A DNA stretch of 44,268 nucleotides from Pseudomonas sp. (GCF_028293835.1 NZ_JAQGNX010000156.1:1-44268), one strand, 5' to 3'. Counted from the stretch's first letter, positions 1-8,738 are shown. Notes: a model not told the origin generated them from the sequence alone. Program-made: numbers and translations.

Positions 1-206
1 TGATCGTAGGCGCGCATTACGCTATTTCGCGAGATCGACATCGAACCGGCCAAGTCCCGTCTGGCTGGCAATCGAGTGCCGCTGCTCAAGCTTCCATCAA
101 GGATACGTTGGCGCAGGATTTGATAAAGCTGACGGCTCAACCCGCGACCGCGATCAAGTTCGATACCCGCCAAGTTGAATGGAAAGCCTGGAGCGTTAAA
201 AGTCAT
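1..206 (-). CDS. MocR/GntR-type transcriptional regulator, N-terminal part (cut by window edge)
   Basis: Reading the minus strand from an ATG at 206 gives 68 codons that run off the left edge. The visible part has the winged-helix DNA-binding signature of GntR regulators: an LYQILRQRILDGSLSSG segment, then TRLPARRDLAGSMSISRNSV. A ~17-residue lead before the helix-turn-helix and the 'SRQLYQ' opening are typical of the MocR/PdxR subfamily, which carries a C-terminal aminotransferase-like PLP domain. That domain is outside the window, so the subfamily is inferred. The gene is divergent from the PaiB-like gene at 296, with about 90 bp between the two starts that probably holds both promoters. MocR proteins often control the divergent neighbour. 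No clear ribosome-binding site is seen. Confidence 0.82.
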   Translation of the reverse strand, partial: MTFNAPGFPFNLAGIELDRGRGLSRQLYQILRQRILDGSLSSGTRLPARRDLAGSMSISRNSVMRAYD

Positions 207-295
207 GAAATTGGCCCTACGAAATTGAGCGTTAATGGCTCTTACAACCAACCAATAGCCTGCCTAAGATTTAGCCATCAGCCAAGGAAAAACAC

Positions 296-919
296 ATGTA
301 CGTACCCAGCGCGTTTAAAGAAGAGGACCTTGCCCTCTTGCACCAGCAAATCGAAGGCACGCGCCTCGCCGTTCTGGTCACCCATGGCACGGGTGGTTTA
401 TTGGCGAACCATGTGCCCCTGCTGCTTAGTCCTGAACAAGGGCCGAACGGCACGCTGCACGGACATTTGGCTAAAGCGAATCCCCAATGGCAGGAGTTGG
501 CCAATGGCGCCGAGGCGCTGCTGATTTTTGCGGGACCGGATGCCTACGTCAGTCCCTCGTTCTATCCCAGCAAAGCCGAGCACGGCCAGGTGGTGCCGAC
601 CTGGAACTTCCTCGCCATCCATGCCTATGGCATACCCGAGGTGTTCCACGATGCACAGCGCCTGCTTAGCCTGGTCAGCGCATTGACCGACAAGCATGAG
701 GCCGGGCGCGCCAAACCGTGGGCGGTTGACGATGCGCCTAAGGAATACATCGACAAAATGCTCGGTGCTATTGTCGGCTTCTCCGTACCCATCACTCGCC
801 TGGAAGGCAAGCGCAAGCTCAACCAGAATCGCAACGCCGCCGACATTGCAGGCGTTCGCGATGGCCTCGCCGCTAGCGCTGCGCCCAATGACAATGAACT
901 CGCCCAACTGATGCGCTAA
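296..919 (+). CDS. PaiB-like FMN-binding transcriptional regulator (pyridoxamine-phosphate-oxidase fold)
   Basis: 207 residues, the normal length of the PaiB/FMN_bind_2 family. It begins MYVPSAF and contains the family landmarks HGHLAKANPQW (about residue 56), AYVSPSFYPSK with VVPTWNF (about residues 83-105), and EGKRKLNQNR near residue 171. In Bacillus, PaiB is a negative regulator of sporulation and protease genes. In proteobacteria these proteins are assumed to bind FMN or a similar ligand, and their targets are unknown. An AAGGA ribosome-binding site lies 7-8 bases before the ATG. It is followed at once by a GNAT acetyltransferase gene (stop TAA and the next SD overlap), echoing the Bacillus paiA (acetyltransferase)-paiB pairing. 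The divergent MocR-type gene is a candidate controller. Confidence 0.88.
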   Translation: MYVPSAFKEEDLALLHQQIEGTRLAVLVTHGTGGLLANHVPLLLSPEQGPNGTLHGHLAKANPQWQELANGAEALLIFAGPDAYVSPSFYPSKAEHGQVVPTWNFLAIHAYGIPEVFHDAQRLLSLVSALTDKHEAGRAKPWAVDDAPKEYIDKMLGAIVGFSVPITRLEGKRKLNQNRNAADIAGVRDGLAASAAPNDNELAQLMR

Positions 920-929
920 GGAGCCATTG

Positions 930-1376
930 ATGACCGACATTCAGATTCGCGCCGTTACGGAGAAGGATCACGCGGCGTGGCTACCTTTGTGGAAGGCTTA
1001 CCTGACCTTCTACAAGACCGAGCTGGCTGACAGCGTCAGCGATGTCACCTGGCAGCGCATCCTTGACCCAAGCGAACCAACCAACGCGGCCCTGGCCTGG
1101 GACGCGGACCAAGCCATAGGCATGGTTCATTTCATCTACCACCGCTCAAACTGGAGCATCAAGAACGCGTGTTACTTGCAAGACCTGATTGTCGCTCCAG
1201 AGCAACGCGGCACTGGCGTCGGCAGACAGCTTATCGAGTACGTCTACACCACCGCCCGCGACAACAACTGCGACAAGGTGCATTGGTTGACCCACGAAAC
1301 CAACGCCACGGCGATCCAGCTGTATGAACGCATCGCTGAACGTCCCGGTTTTATCCAATTTCGTAAACCGCTTTAG
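930..1376 (+). CDS. GNAT-family N-acetyltransferase
   Basis: 148-residue GNAT protein. The acetyl-CoA loop is LIVAPEQRGTGVGRQLI (Q/R-x-x-G-x-G pattern) and is followed by the typical helix and the HETNATAIQLYER segment that closes the fold. The start was placed at ATG 930 rather than the in-frame TTG at 927, because the AAGGAG motif at 918-923 is 6 bases from the ATG. The stop codon of the PaiB-like gene lies inside this ribosome-binding site, so the two are probably translationally coupled. The substrate is unknown. The pairing with PaiB recalls the polyamine acetyltransferase PaiA of Bacillus, but nothing in the sequence proves that substrate. Confidence 0.88.
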   Translation: MTDIQIRAVTEKDHAAWLPLWKAYLTFYKTELADSVSDVTWQRILDPSEPTNAALAWDADQAIGMVHFIYHRSNWSIKNACYLQDLIVAPEQRGTGVGRQLIEYVYTTARDNNCDKVHWLTHETNATAIQLYERIAERPGFIQFRKPL

Positions 1377-1392
1377 TTCTGGAATTTTGCTC

Positions 1393-2067
1393 ATGTCGAC
1401 CGCTGAACTGCATTGGCAAACTGCCAAACTGCCGAACGCCAAACCCATTGAAGGGCGCTTTATTCGTCTCGAAAAACTTGACCCGGCTCGCCATGGCGAT
1501 GGCATGTGGGCAGCGTTGGAAGGTCCGAATTCAGACCCGAAGCTGTGGGATTATTTGCCCTACGGCCCTTTCACCCAACGCGCCGATTTCGATAAATGGC
1601 TGAGCGGCAATGCGTCCACCAGCGATCCATGGTTTTACACCGTGATCGACCGCGAAACCGGCGTGGTTAACGGTTGCCTGAGCCTGATGTCCATCGTGCC
1701 TGACCATGGCCGGATCGAAATTGGCCACGTGACGTTCGGCGCAGCGATGCAACGCACCGCCAAAGGCACTGAGGCCATTTACTTGCTCGCTAAAGAGTCC
1801 TTTGCCTTGGGCAACCGCCGTCTGGAATGGAAGTGCAACGACAGCAACCAACGCTCTAAACGGGCGGCTGAGAGATTTGGCTTCAAGTTCGAAGGCACGT
1901 TCCGCCAGCACATGGTGGTCAAGGGGATCAACCGCGACACATCGTGGTACTCGATAACGGACAGCGAATGGCCCGCACTGCAGCACGCGTTCGAAAGTTG
2001 GCTGGCCATCGAAAACTTCCACGACGGGCAGCAACTAAAGTCACTGGAATCATTTCGGTCGTTATGA
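1393..2067 (+). CDS. RimJ/RimL-type GNAT acetyltransferase
   Basis: 224 residues from ATG 1393. The reading frame is open further upstream and overlaps the previous gene, but the MSTAELHW start leaves a clean 16-bp gap. The protein fits the Acetyltransf_3 (RimJ/RimL) group: GRFIRLEKLDPARHGDGMW at the start, GRIEIGHVTFGAAMQRTAKG in the middle, then LEWKCNDSNQRSKRAAERFG, where the NxxSxrAaerxGF motif is diagnostic. Family members acetylate ribosomal protein N-termini, antibiotics or small amines. The target of this one cannot be told. It probably completes a three-gene unit with the PaiB-like regulator and the first GNAT gene. No strong Shine-Dalgarno sequence precedes it. Confidence 0.86.
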   Translation: MSTAELHWQTAKLPNAKPIEGRFIRLEKLDPARHGDGMWAALEGPNSDPKLWDYLPYGPFTQRADFDKWLSGNASTSDPWFYTVIDRETGVVNGCLSLMSIVPDHGRIEIGHVTFGAAMQRTAKGTEAIYLLAKESFALGNRRLEWKCNDSNQRSKRAAERFGFKFEGTFRQHMVVKGINRDTSWYSITDSEWPALQHAFESWLAIENFHDGQQLKSLESFRSL

Positions 2068-2092
2068 ATCTGTCATAACTAACCGCTATATA

Positions 2093-2121
2093 AGACGGCT
2101 CGTTTACAAATAAGGCCGTCT
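2093..2121 (+). promoter_or_regulatory. Hairpin over the autotransporter ribosome-binding region
   Basis: AGACGGC (2093-2099) pairs with GCCGTCT (2115-2121) across a 15-base loop, 3 bases before the ATG at 2125. The only SD-like bases, AAGG at 2112-2115, sit at the loop/stem border. The fold could limit ribosome access. This is an inference from pairing alone. Confidence 0.4.
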
Positions 2122-2124
2122 GAA

Positions 2125-5097
2125 ATGTATTGCTCTAAGCATCGCCTTGCGCTTTCTATAGCGTTCATCGTTTCTGCAGGGTCCGCCCTGCCTGCGTTTG
2201 CGCAAACCTTAGTCATTTCTCAGCCGACGACTACGGGCTTAGAGCTTGCTGGCAGTGATTCACTGACGACGCTGTCGACCGGCAGCGTCACGGTCAGTGG
2301 CAAGGCGGTCAGTTTTAAGGGCACCACCAGTGGTGCGGGCGTGGTGGTGGACAACTCAGGCAAAATTATTTCAACCGGTGGCCGGGCTTTTGACAGCAGC
2401 GGTGATGAAACACAGGCGCGCAATTACACCCTCACCAACCGTGCGGGCGGCCTGATTGAAGGCTTCGACGATGCCATCCGGATCAATAGCAACATCCCCG
2501 GCGGCACCCTCGTCATCGACAACAGTGGCACCATTCATTCGTTGACCGGCCAAGGCCTGGACCTTGATGCCGTGCGCGGCGTCGATGTGAAAACCACGAT
2601 TATCAACCGCGAAGGTGGTTTGATCCGAGGCGACCTCAGCGACGGTATGAAGACCGGTTCCAATGCCAGTATCACTAACTATGGCGAGATCTCTACAGGT
2701 GATTCGAAGGTCGACACTGATAAATTCGACGGCATCGATATTGATTCAGCTACAGGTGTCAGCGTCACTAACTACGGACTGATTTCCGGCGGGCGCCATG
2801 GCATTACCACTGACCTCGGCGCAACGCTGAGCAACTTTGGCACGGTGATCGGGCGTAACGGCTCCGGCTTTGGTTCCGATGGCAGTGGCACGGTTATCAA
2901 CTACGGCACCATCACAGGCGCCAACAACGGCCTGCAACCTAACGGTGATGGCGATGGCGTGGACATCGATCTAATCGGCCATATAGAGAACTACGGCACC
3001 ATTCAGGGCGTGGGTGCCAGTGGCGTCGATAAAAATGGCTTTGCCAATGGCAGCGAGGGTATCGCGGCTGGCGGCGGCTACATTTTCAACGCCAGGAGCG
3101 CAATGATCAGCGGCGCCAACAGCGGGATCCTGGTCGATGATGGCAGCGGTGGGTCCGGGGTTGGCGCTACTTATCTGGAGAACCACGGAACCATTCGCGG
3201 CCTGGACGGGTTTGGCGTCAAGTTCGTCGGCGAGTTTGACGATCAGATGATCAACGCCGGCCTCATCAGCGGCAGCAATGGCTTGGCCCTGGACCTGGGC
3301 GGCGGCAACGACTCCTTGACCCTGCGCAACGGCAGCCGTTTCAGCGGGCTGGTGGACGGCGGTAGCGGCACCGACACATTGATCATGGACGATGTTCTGG
3401 GCGGCAGCTTCGGCGCCAGCCAGAACTTCGAATCACTGCAAGTTCGTCAGGGCGTCTGGACCCTGACCGGCAGTGGCGATTTCAGCATCGGTGGTTCGGT
3501 ACTCGGTGGCGCAGAACTGATCAACCAAGGCGCAATCGCCGGCACCATGACCGTCGATCAAGGCGCTGTGTATGCAGGCGGTGGTACGGTGGGCGCTCTA
3601 AACATCAACGGCACCTTGCTCGCCAATACCGTACTCGGTGCAGCCAGGGTCAATGGCGACTTGAACATGGGCAGCAGCTCGACGCTGGCCTTCGGCGCCA
3701 ACGCGGATGGTAGCAGCGCGACGGTCCATGTCGCTGGCAACGCTAATCTCAATGGCGCGTCGTTGGTGGTGAATGCTAACTCCACCAGCAACGCGTATCC
3801 GTGGCAGAGCAGCTACACGGTGCTCGAAGCTGGCAACATCAGCGGTAAATTTGGCAGCGTCAGCAGCGACTATGCGTTTTTGACTCCGACGCTGACGTAC
3901 GATCCGAAAAAAGTTGACCTGACCTATACCCGCAATGACGTCGCGTTCACTGATTACGCCAGCACAGCCAACGGTGGTCGGGCGGCCGGCAGCCTGGCGT
4001 CCCTGAGCAAAAACAACACGCTGTACAACGCCCTGCTGAATACCAGCGCAGGCAGCGCGGGTTCGGCAATCGAGCAATTGGCTGGCAGCAGCAACGCCAG
4101 CCTGAGCAGTGCAACCTTGGCCGGCAGTGCTCAAGTGGGCGGCAGCATGCTCGCCGCCATGCAGCAAATGGGCAGCGGCGCGGGCCTGCTGGTCGGCCTC
4201 GATCAGGCACGCACCCCGGCCCTCGCCGCTACGGGCGTACCCGGTGGCGCGCAGAACCTGAATGACCCCAACGCCCAAGGCCGACTGTGGCTGCAAGGCA
4301 TCGGCAGCTACGGCAAGCTCGACGGTGAGCATGGCAGCAGCAGCCTGGAACAACGCACCCGTGGCAGCCTGCTCGGCGCCGACTGGGCATTGACCCCGAG
4401 CTGGCGTTTGGGCGTGGTCGGCGGTTATTCGAAGACTGATCTGGACAGCACCGGCGCCGACGGCACTGTTGACAGCTGGCACGTGGGTGCCTATGCCATG
4501 CGCCAAAGCGGTCCGCTGGCCCTGCGCTTGGGCGCCGCTTATAGCAAGCACGATGGCGAGAGCAAACGCAGCGTCGACTTCAACGGCTTCAATGATCGGC
4601 CAGAAGGTGATTACGACGCCAACAGCCAGCAGGCATTCGTTGAGCTAGGCTATGCGCTGGGCAGCGGTCGACTCAGCGCCGAGCCTTTTGCGAACCTCGG
4701 CTATCAGCGCTACCACCGCGACAGTTATACCGAGAAAGGCGGCGCAGCGTCTTTGCAGGTCGACGCGCAAACCCAAGACAACATCAGCAGCACCTTCGGT
4801 CTGCGCATGGCGCACCTCAACCAGCTGGAGAACGGCATCAGCCTTACCCCACGCGCAAGCCTCGGCTGCCGCCACGTGTACGGCGATGTCGACAGCGAGA
4901 CCCGCCAAGCCTTCGTCCTCGGCGGCAGCGCATTCAGCGTTGAAGGCAACGCTCTGGACCGGGATAGCCTGATGGTCGAAGCCGGCCTGGACATCGGCCT
5001 CTCCGCCCGCCATACCCTAAGCGTCGGCTACAACGGCGAACTGGGCAGCAACAGCCGCAACCATGGGTTGATGGGGCAATGGCAGATGAGCTTTTAA
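2125..5097 (+). CDS. Type Va autotransporter with NYG-repeat passenger
   Basis: 990 residues. Signal peptide residues 1-26 (MYCSKHRLALSIAFIVSAGS...AFA, cleavage before Q27). The passenger, about 27-700, is built from irregular beta-helix rungs marked by repeated NYG-type motifs (ITNYGEIS, VTNYGLISG, VINYGTITG, IENYGTIQG, LENHGTIRG). A glycine/serine-rich stretch and the C-terminal beta-barrel domain (about 715-990, starting NAQGRLWLQGIGSYG) follow. The last residues, GQWQMSF, give the terminal aromatic residue recognised by the BAM complex. Such proteins are secreted through the outer membrane and often act in adhesion or aggregation. No protease or esterase triad is visible. The barrel segment RASLGCRHVYGD has Cys where the family usually has Trp. 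It is monocistronic, flanked by a hairpin upstream and a palindromic repeat downstream. Confidence 0.93.
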   Translation: MYCSKHRLALSIAFIVSAGSALPAFAQTLVISQPTTTGLELAGSDSLTTLSTGSVTVSGKAVSFKGTTSGAGVVVDNSGKIISTGGRAFDSSGDETQARNYTLTNRAGGLIEGFDDAIRINSNIPGGTLVIDNSGTIHSLTGQGLDLDAVRGVDVKTTIINREGGLIRGDLSDGMKTGSNASITNYGEISTGDSKVDTDKFDGIDIDSATGVSVTNYGLISGGRHGITTDLGATLSNFGTVIGRNGSGFGSDGSGTVINYGTITGANNGLQPNGDGDGVDIDLIGHIENYGTIQGVGASGVDKNGFANGSEGIAAGGGYIFNARSAMISGANSGILVDDGSGGSGVGATYLENHGTIRGLDGFGVKFVGEFDDQMINAGLISGSNGLALDLGGGNDSLTLRNGSRFSGLVDGGSGTDTLIMDDVLGGSFGASQNFESLQVRQGVWTLTGSGDFSIGGSVLGGAELINQGAIAGTMTVDQGAVYAGGGTVGALNINGTLLANTVLGAARVNGDLNMGSSSTLAFGANADGSSATVHVAGNANLNGASLVVNANSTSNAYPWQSSYTVLEAGNISGKFGSVSSDYAFLTPTLTYDPKKVDLTYTRNDVAFTDYASTANGGRAAGSLASLSKNNTLYNALLNTSAGSAGSAIEQLAGSSNASLSSATLAGSAQVGGSMLAAMQQMGSGAGLLVGLDQARTPALAATGVPGGAQNLNDPNAQGRLWLQGIGSYGKLDGEHGSSSLEQRTRGSLLGADWALTPSWRLGVVGGYSKTDLDSTGADGTVDSWHVGAYAMRQSGPLALRLGAAYSKHDGESKRSVDFNGFNDRPEGDYDANSQQAFVELGYALGSGRLSAEPFANLGYQRYHRDSYTEKGGAASLQVDAQTQDNISSTFGLRMAHLNQLENGISLTPRASLGCRHVYGDVDSETRQAFVLGGSAFSVEGNALDRDSLMVEAGLDIGLSARHTLSVGYNGELGSNSRNHGLMGQWQMSF

Positions 5098-5138
5098 GCC
5101 GAATATCCTGCGCAACCCCAGGCATATTCAAACTTTTT

Positions 5139-5227
5139 GTAGGAGACACTTGTTGGCTAGACAGGCGACGCGGTTCATATGACTGCCCGCGATGCTGCTG
5201 ATATCGCCAACAAGTTGGCTCCTACAG
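5139..5227. repeat. Long palindromic intergenic repeat (copy 1)
   Basis: GTAGGAGACACTTGTTGGC at the left and GCCAACAAGTTGGCTCCTAC at the right form imperfect inverted arms around a ~50-bp centre. The same arms recur at 9995-10063, 11093-11181 and, degraded, at 15666-15741. This copy sits between the convergent autotransporter and pycB genes. These look like REP/REPIN-type elements common in fluorescent pseudomonads. Confidence 0.8.
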
Positions 5228-5243
5228 ATTGAACTGAGCGCAA

Positions 5244-5272
5244 TAAAAAAAGGGGAGCCACGAGTGCTCCCC
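5244..5272 (-). terminator. Rho-independent terminator of the pyc operon
   Basis: On the minus strand GGGGAGC-ACTCGTG-GCTCCCC (5272-5252) is a perfect 7-bp stem followed by a run of seven T. It lies about 30 bp after the pycB stop codon. Confidence 0.85.
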
Positions 5273-5301
5273 CCAGAGTAAACAGTTAAGCGGGTATCGA
5301 A

Positions 5302-7110
5302 TCAGCCTTCGATTTCCACGAGGATTTCGCCAGGGTTGACGCGGTCACCTTTGGCGACATGGATCGCCGTGATTTTGCCTGCGATGGTGGCCTGTACTTC
5401 CGTCTCCATCTTCATGGCTTCGGTGATCAGCAAGGCTTGGCCTGCTTTGACCACGTCGCCTTCTTTGACCAGTACATCAACGATGTTGCCCGGCATCGTG
5501 GTGCTTACGTGGCCCGGTTCGGTGGCTTGCGCACGCTTGCCGATCCCGCCGCCGACGAATTCGTTGAGCGGCTCGAACACCACCTCTTCCGGCATGCCGT
5601 CGATGGACAAGTAAAAGTGGCGCTTGCCGCCGGCTTTGACGCCAACACCGGTGATGTCTACCCGGTAGCTCTCGCCGTGTACGTCGATTACGAATTCGGT
5701 CGGTACGCCCTCTCCGCCCGGCTTACTGACGCCGCCCACTTCGGGGATGGGCAACAGCTCTTCAGGCTTCAAGGTCCCTGCTTCGCGCTCTTCGAGGAAT
5801 TTGCGTCCGATGTCCGGGAACATCGCATACGTCAGCACGTCTTCTTCAGACTTGGCCAAAGCGCCGATTTCCGACCGCAGCTTGACCATTTCCGGCTTAA
5901 GCAAGTCAGCTGGACGCACGTCGATCAGTTCTTCGTTACCAATTGCCTGACGGCGCAGTTTTTCATCCACCACGCCCGGCGCTTTACCGTAGCCGCCCTG
6001 GAGGTAAAGCTTCACTTCGTTAGTGATGGTCTTGTAGCGCTCGCCTGCCAGTACGTTAAAAAACGCCTGGGTGCCCACTATCTGCGACGTCGGCGTCACC
6101 AAAGGCGGGTAGCCCAGGTCTTTACGAACCAAAGGAATCTCAGCCAGCACTTCGGCCATGCGGTTCAGCGCGCCCTGCTCTTTAAGCTGATTGGCGAGGT
6201 TGGAAATCATCCCGCCCGGCACTTGGTTAACCTGCACGCGGGTGTCGACGGCGGTGAACTCGCTTTCGAACTGGTGATATTTCTTACGCACTGCGTAGAA
6301 GTACAAACCAATTTCCTGCAGCAACTCCAGGTTCAAACCGGTATCGAACTCGCTGCCCTTGAGCGCGGCGACCATCGATTCGGTGCCTGGATGGCTGGTG
6401 CCCCAGGCGAAACTGGAGATCGCGGTATCGATGTGATCGGCACCGTTTTCAATGGCTTTCAGCTGGCACATCGCAGCCAGGCCAGCGGTGTCGTGGGAGT
6501 GGATGAACACCGGCAGTGATTGCTCAGCCTTCAGCGCTTTGACCAACTCACCTGTGGCATACGGCGTCAGCAGGCCCGCCATGTCCTTGATCGCCACCGA
6601 GTCGCAGCCCATGGCTTCCATCTGCTTGGCCTGCGCCACAAACGCCTGAATGGTGTGAACCGGGCTGGTGGTGTAAGCGAGGGTGCCCTGGGCATGTTTA
6701 CCAGCAGCCTTGACCGCTTCAATCGACACGCGAAGGTTTCGGACGTCGTTCATCGCATCGAAAATACGGAACACATCGATCCCGTTGTCCGCAGCCTTGG
6801 CCACGAAAGCCCGCACCACGTCATCGCTGTAATGCCTGTAACCCAGCAGGTTCTGGCCACGCAGCAGCATTTGCAGACGCGTATTTGGCAAAGCCGAGCG
6901 CAGCTGGCGCAAACGCTCCCACGGGTCTTCTTTCAGAAAACGTACGCAAGCATCGAAGGTCGCGCCGCCCCACACTTCCAGCGACCAGTAGCCAACCTTG
7001 TCGAGCTTTTCGCAGATCGGCAGCATGTCGTCGGTGCGCATGCGGGTCGCCAACAGCGATTGGTGGGCGTCACGCAGGATGGTGTCGGTTACAAAAATCT
7101 TCTTAGACAT
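5302..7110 (-). CDS. pycB: Pyruvate carboxylase subunit B (carboxyltransferase and biotin carrier; OadA-like)
   Basis: 602 residues. With PycA it makes the two-subunit pyruvate carboxylase that converts pyruvate and bicarbonate to oxaloacetate (anaplerosis, gluconeogenesis). The N-terminal carboxyltransferase barrel opens TDTILRDAHQSLLATRMR and carries IKDMAG and HSHDTAG metal/substrate motifs. A conserved PYC_OADA linker occupies about 300-470, and a biotinyl domain ends the protein with EAMKMETE, the biotinylated lysine being about K567. It lacks membrane partners, so the soluble carboxylase is far more likely than sodium-pumping oxaloacetate decarboxylase, which shares this fold. SD GAGG is 7 bases from the ATG, and only 9 bp separate it from pycA. 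A strong terminator follows. Confidence 0.95.
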   Translation of the reverse strand: MSKKIFVTDTILRDAHQSLLATRMRTDDMLPICEKLDKVGYWSLEVWGGATFDACVRFLKEDPWERLRQLRSALPNTRLQMLLRGQNLLGYRHYSDDVVRAFVAKAADNGIDVFRIFDAMNDVRNLRVSIEAVKAAGKHAQGTLAYTTSPVHTIQAFVAQAKQMEAMGCDSVAIKDMAGLLTPYATGELVKALKAEQSLPVFIHSHDTAGLAAMCQLKAIENGADHIDTAISSFAWGTSHPGTESMVAALKGSEFDTGLNLELLQEIGLYFYAVRKKYHQFESEFTAVDTRVQVNQVPGGMISNLANQLKEQGALNRMAEVLAEIPLVRKDLGYPPLVTPTSQIVGTQAFFNVLAGERYKTITNEVKLYLQGGYGKAPGVVDEKLRRQAIGNEELIDVRPADLLKPEMVKLRSEIGALAKSEEDVLTYAMFPDIGRKFLEEREAGTLKPEELLPIPEVGGVSKPGGEGVPTEFVIDVHGESYRVDITGVGVKAGGKRHFYLSIDGMPEEVVFEPLNEFVGGGIGKRAQATEPGHVSTTMPGNIVDVLVKEGDVVKAGQALLITEAMKMETEVQATIAGKITAIHVAKGDRVNPGEILVEIEG

Positions 7111-7119
7111 GAGACTTCC

Positions 7120-8535
7120 TCACAGGCCCGCGTGGGCGGCAATGGCGGCGGCGATGGCCAAGGCCAGCTCTTCGGGTTTGCGCTTGATCGAGTAGTTGGT
7201 CAGTTCCGGGTGCGCTTCAACGAAGCTGGTATTGAACTGACCGCTACGAAATTCCGGGTTACGCAAAATCTCCTGGTAATACGCTGCGGTGGTCTTGACC
7301 CCCTGCAAGCGCATGTCATCCAGGGCGCGCAGGCCGCGGTCCATGGCCTCTTCCCAGGTCAACGCCCAGACAATTAATTTCAGGCACATCGAATCGTAGT
7401 ACGGCGGAATCGTATAGCCTGTATAGATCGCCGTGTCGGTCCGCACGCCGGGGCCGCCGGGCGCGTAATAACGGGTGATCTTGCCGAAGCTCGGCAGGAA
7501 ATTGTTTTTCGGGTCTTCAGCGTTGATCCGAAATTGCAGGGCGAAGCCACGGTGAATAATGTCTTCCTGCTTGACCGAAAGCGGCAGGCCGGAGGCGATA
7601 CGGATCTGCTCCCGGACGATGTCGATGCCGGTTATTTCTTCGGTGATGGTGTGTTCCACCTGCACCCGAGTATTCATCTCCATGAAGTACACCTCACCCT
7701 CGGCGAGCAAGAACTCCACGGTACCGGCGTTCTCGTAACCCACTGCTTTGGCCGCACGCACCGAGAGGTCGCCGATGTAGGCGCGCTGCTCAGGGGTCAG
7801 CTGTGGACTAGGGGCGATTTCGATCAGTTTCTGGTTGCGGCGCTGAATCGAACAGTCGCGCTCGAACAGGTGCACCACATTGCCGAAACTGTCGCCGAGA
7901 ATCTGCGCTTCGATGTGCTTGGGGTTAACGATGCATTTTTCGAGGAACACTTCCGCCGAACCGAAGGCCTTGGTCGCTTCCGAGATTACCCGGGGAAAGG
8001 CTTGCTCCAGTTCTTCGCGGCTGTTGCAGCGGCGAATGCCACGGCCGCCGCCGCCCGAGGTGGCCTTAAGCATCACCGGATATCCAATGCGCTCGCCTTC
8101 TACAAGCGCTTCTGCGATATCCGCAACATTGCCTTCGGTGCCCGGCGTCACCGGCACACCGGCTTTGATCATGCTGCGGCGCGCTTCGGTTTTATCGCCC
8201 ATCCGGCGAATTACTTCTGCCGATGGACCAATGAATTTAATCCCACGTTCGACACAGATATCCGCCAGTTCGGCGTTCTCCGAGAGAAAACCGTAGCCTG
8301 GGTGCAACGCATCACAACCGCTTTCCACGGCCAGATTGACCAGCTTGCGCGGGTTCAAATAACCCGCGAGCGGTTCGGCACCAATGCTATGGGCTTCGTC
8401 AGCGCGTTTAACATGCAGCGCATGACGGTCGGCGTCGGAATAGACCGCAACCGAGCGGATGCCCATCTCGGCGCAAGCACGCACGATACGGACAGCAATT
8501 TCACCGCGGTTGGCGATCAGGATTTTTGTTATCAC
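7120..8535 (-). CDS. pycA: Pyruvate carboxylase subunit A (biotin carboxylase)
   Basis: 471 residues from a GTG at 8535. ATP-dependent biotin carboxylase that carboxylates the biotin on PycB. Visible: N-terminal KILIANRGEIAVR, the ATP-grasp glycine loop KATSGGGGRGIRR (about 158-170), EAQILGD, the catalytic FMEMNTRVQVEHTITEE (about 285-302) and the C-terminal FRINAEDP region. An ATG lies two codons upstream (8541), but the GAGGA ribosome-binding site touches it and is 6 bases from the GTG, so the GTG is preferred. The paralogous accC is normally about 450 residues and next to accB. Here the partner gene is pycB, which fixes the assignment. Divergent from the LysR gene, with a perfect palindrome in between. 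Confidence 0.94.
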   Translation of the reverse strand: MITKILIANRGEIAVRIVRACAEMGIRSVAVYSDADRHALHVKRADEAHSIGAEPLAGYLNPRKLVNLAVESGCDALHPGYGFLSENAELADICVERGIKFIGPSAEVIRRMGDKTEARRSMIKAGVPVTPGTEGNVADIAEALVEGERIGYPVMLKATSGGGGRGIRRCNSREELEQAFPRVISEATKAFGSAEVFLEKCIVNPKHIEAQILGDSFGNVVHLFERDCSIQRRNQKLIEIAPSPQLTPEQRAYIGDLSVRAAKAVGYENAGTVEFLLAEGEVYFMEMNTRVQVEHTITEEITGIDIVREQIRIASGLPLSVKQEDIIHRGFALQFRINAEDPKNNFLPSFGKITRYYAPGGPGVRTDTAIYTGYTIPPYYDSMCLKLIVWALTWEEAMDRGLRALDDMRLQGVKTTAAYYQEILRNPEFRSGQFNTSFVEAHPELTNYSIKRKPEELALAIAAAIAAHAGL

Positions 8536-8685
8536 TGGCATTCCTCGACTGATAAGCCTCGACCGTAAGTACAGACGAACCGGCTGAGCCGTTCGGCGTG
8601 TGACCGCATACTGCGTGCAGTCGCATACGGAACCTACCCTAAGCCGCGAGGAGAATTAATAAAAATCAGTTAAATTTGAGATGTG

Positions 8686-8703
8686 TATAAGGAAAACCTT
8701 ATA
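8686..8703. promoter_or_regulatory. Palindrome between pycA and the LysR gene, candidate PycR operator
   Basis: TATAAGGAAAACCTTATA: 7-bp perfect arms around AAAA. It lies 35 bp before the LysR start and about 150 bp before pycA, in the only divergent gap of this locus. LysR regulators usually bind such dyads next to their own promoter. The match to a specific PycR site is inferred. Confidence 0.5.
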
Positions 8704-8738
8704 GTCGTTCTTATCGGAGTTGAGAAAAGGCAGGAAAA

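Noticed and set aside
3598..4551. Long minus-strand open frame within the autotransporter
   Set aside because: Antisense shadow of the GC-rich, repetitive passenger and barrel; no ribosome-binding site and no domain.
5359..6519. Long plus-strand open frame opposite pycB
   Set aside because: Shadow of the pycB codon pattern; the minus-strand protein is unmistakable.
7534..8568. Long plus-strand open frame opposite pycA
   Set aside because: Antisense shadow; the minus-strand biotin carboxylase has all motifs.
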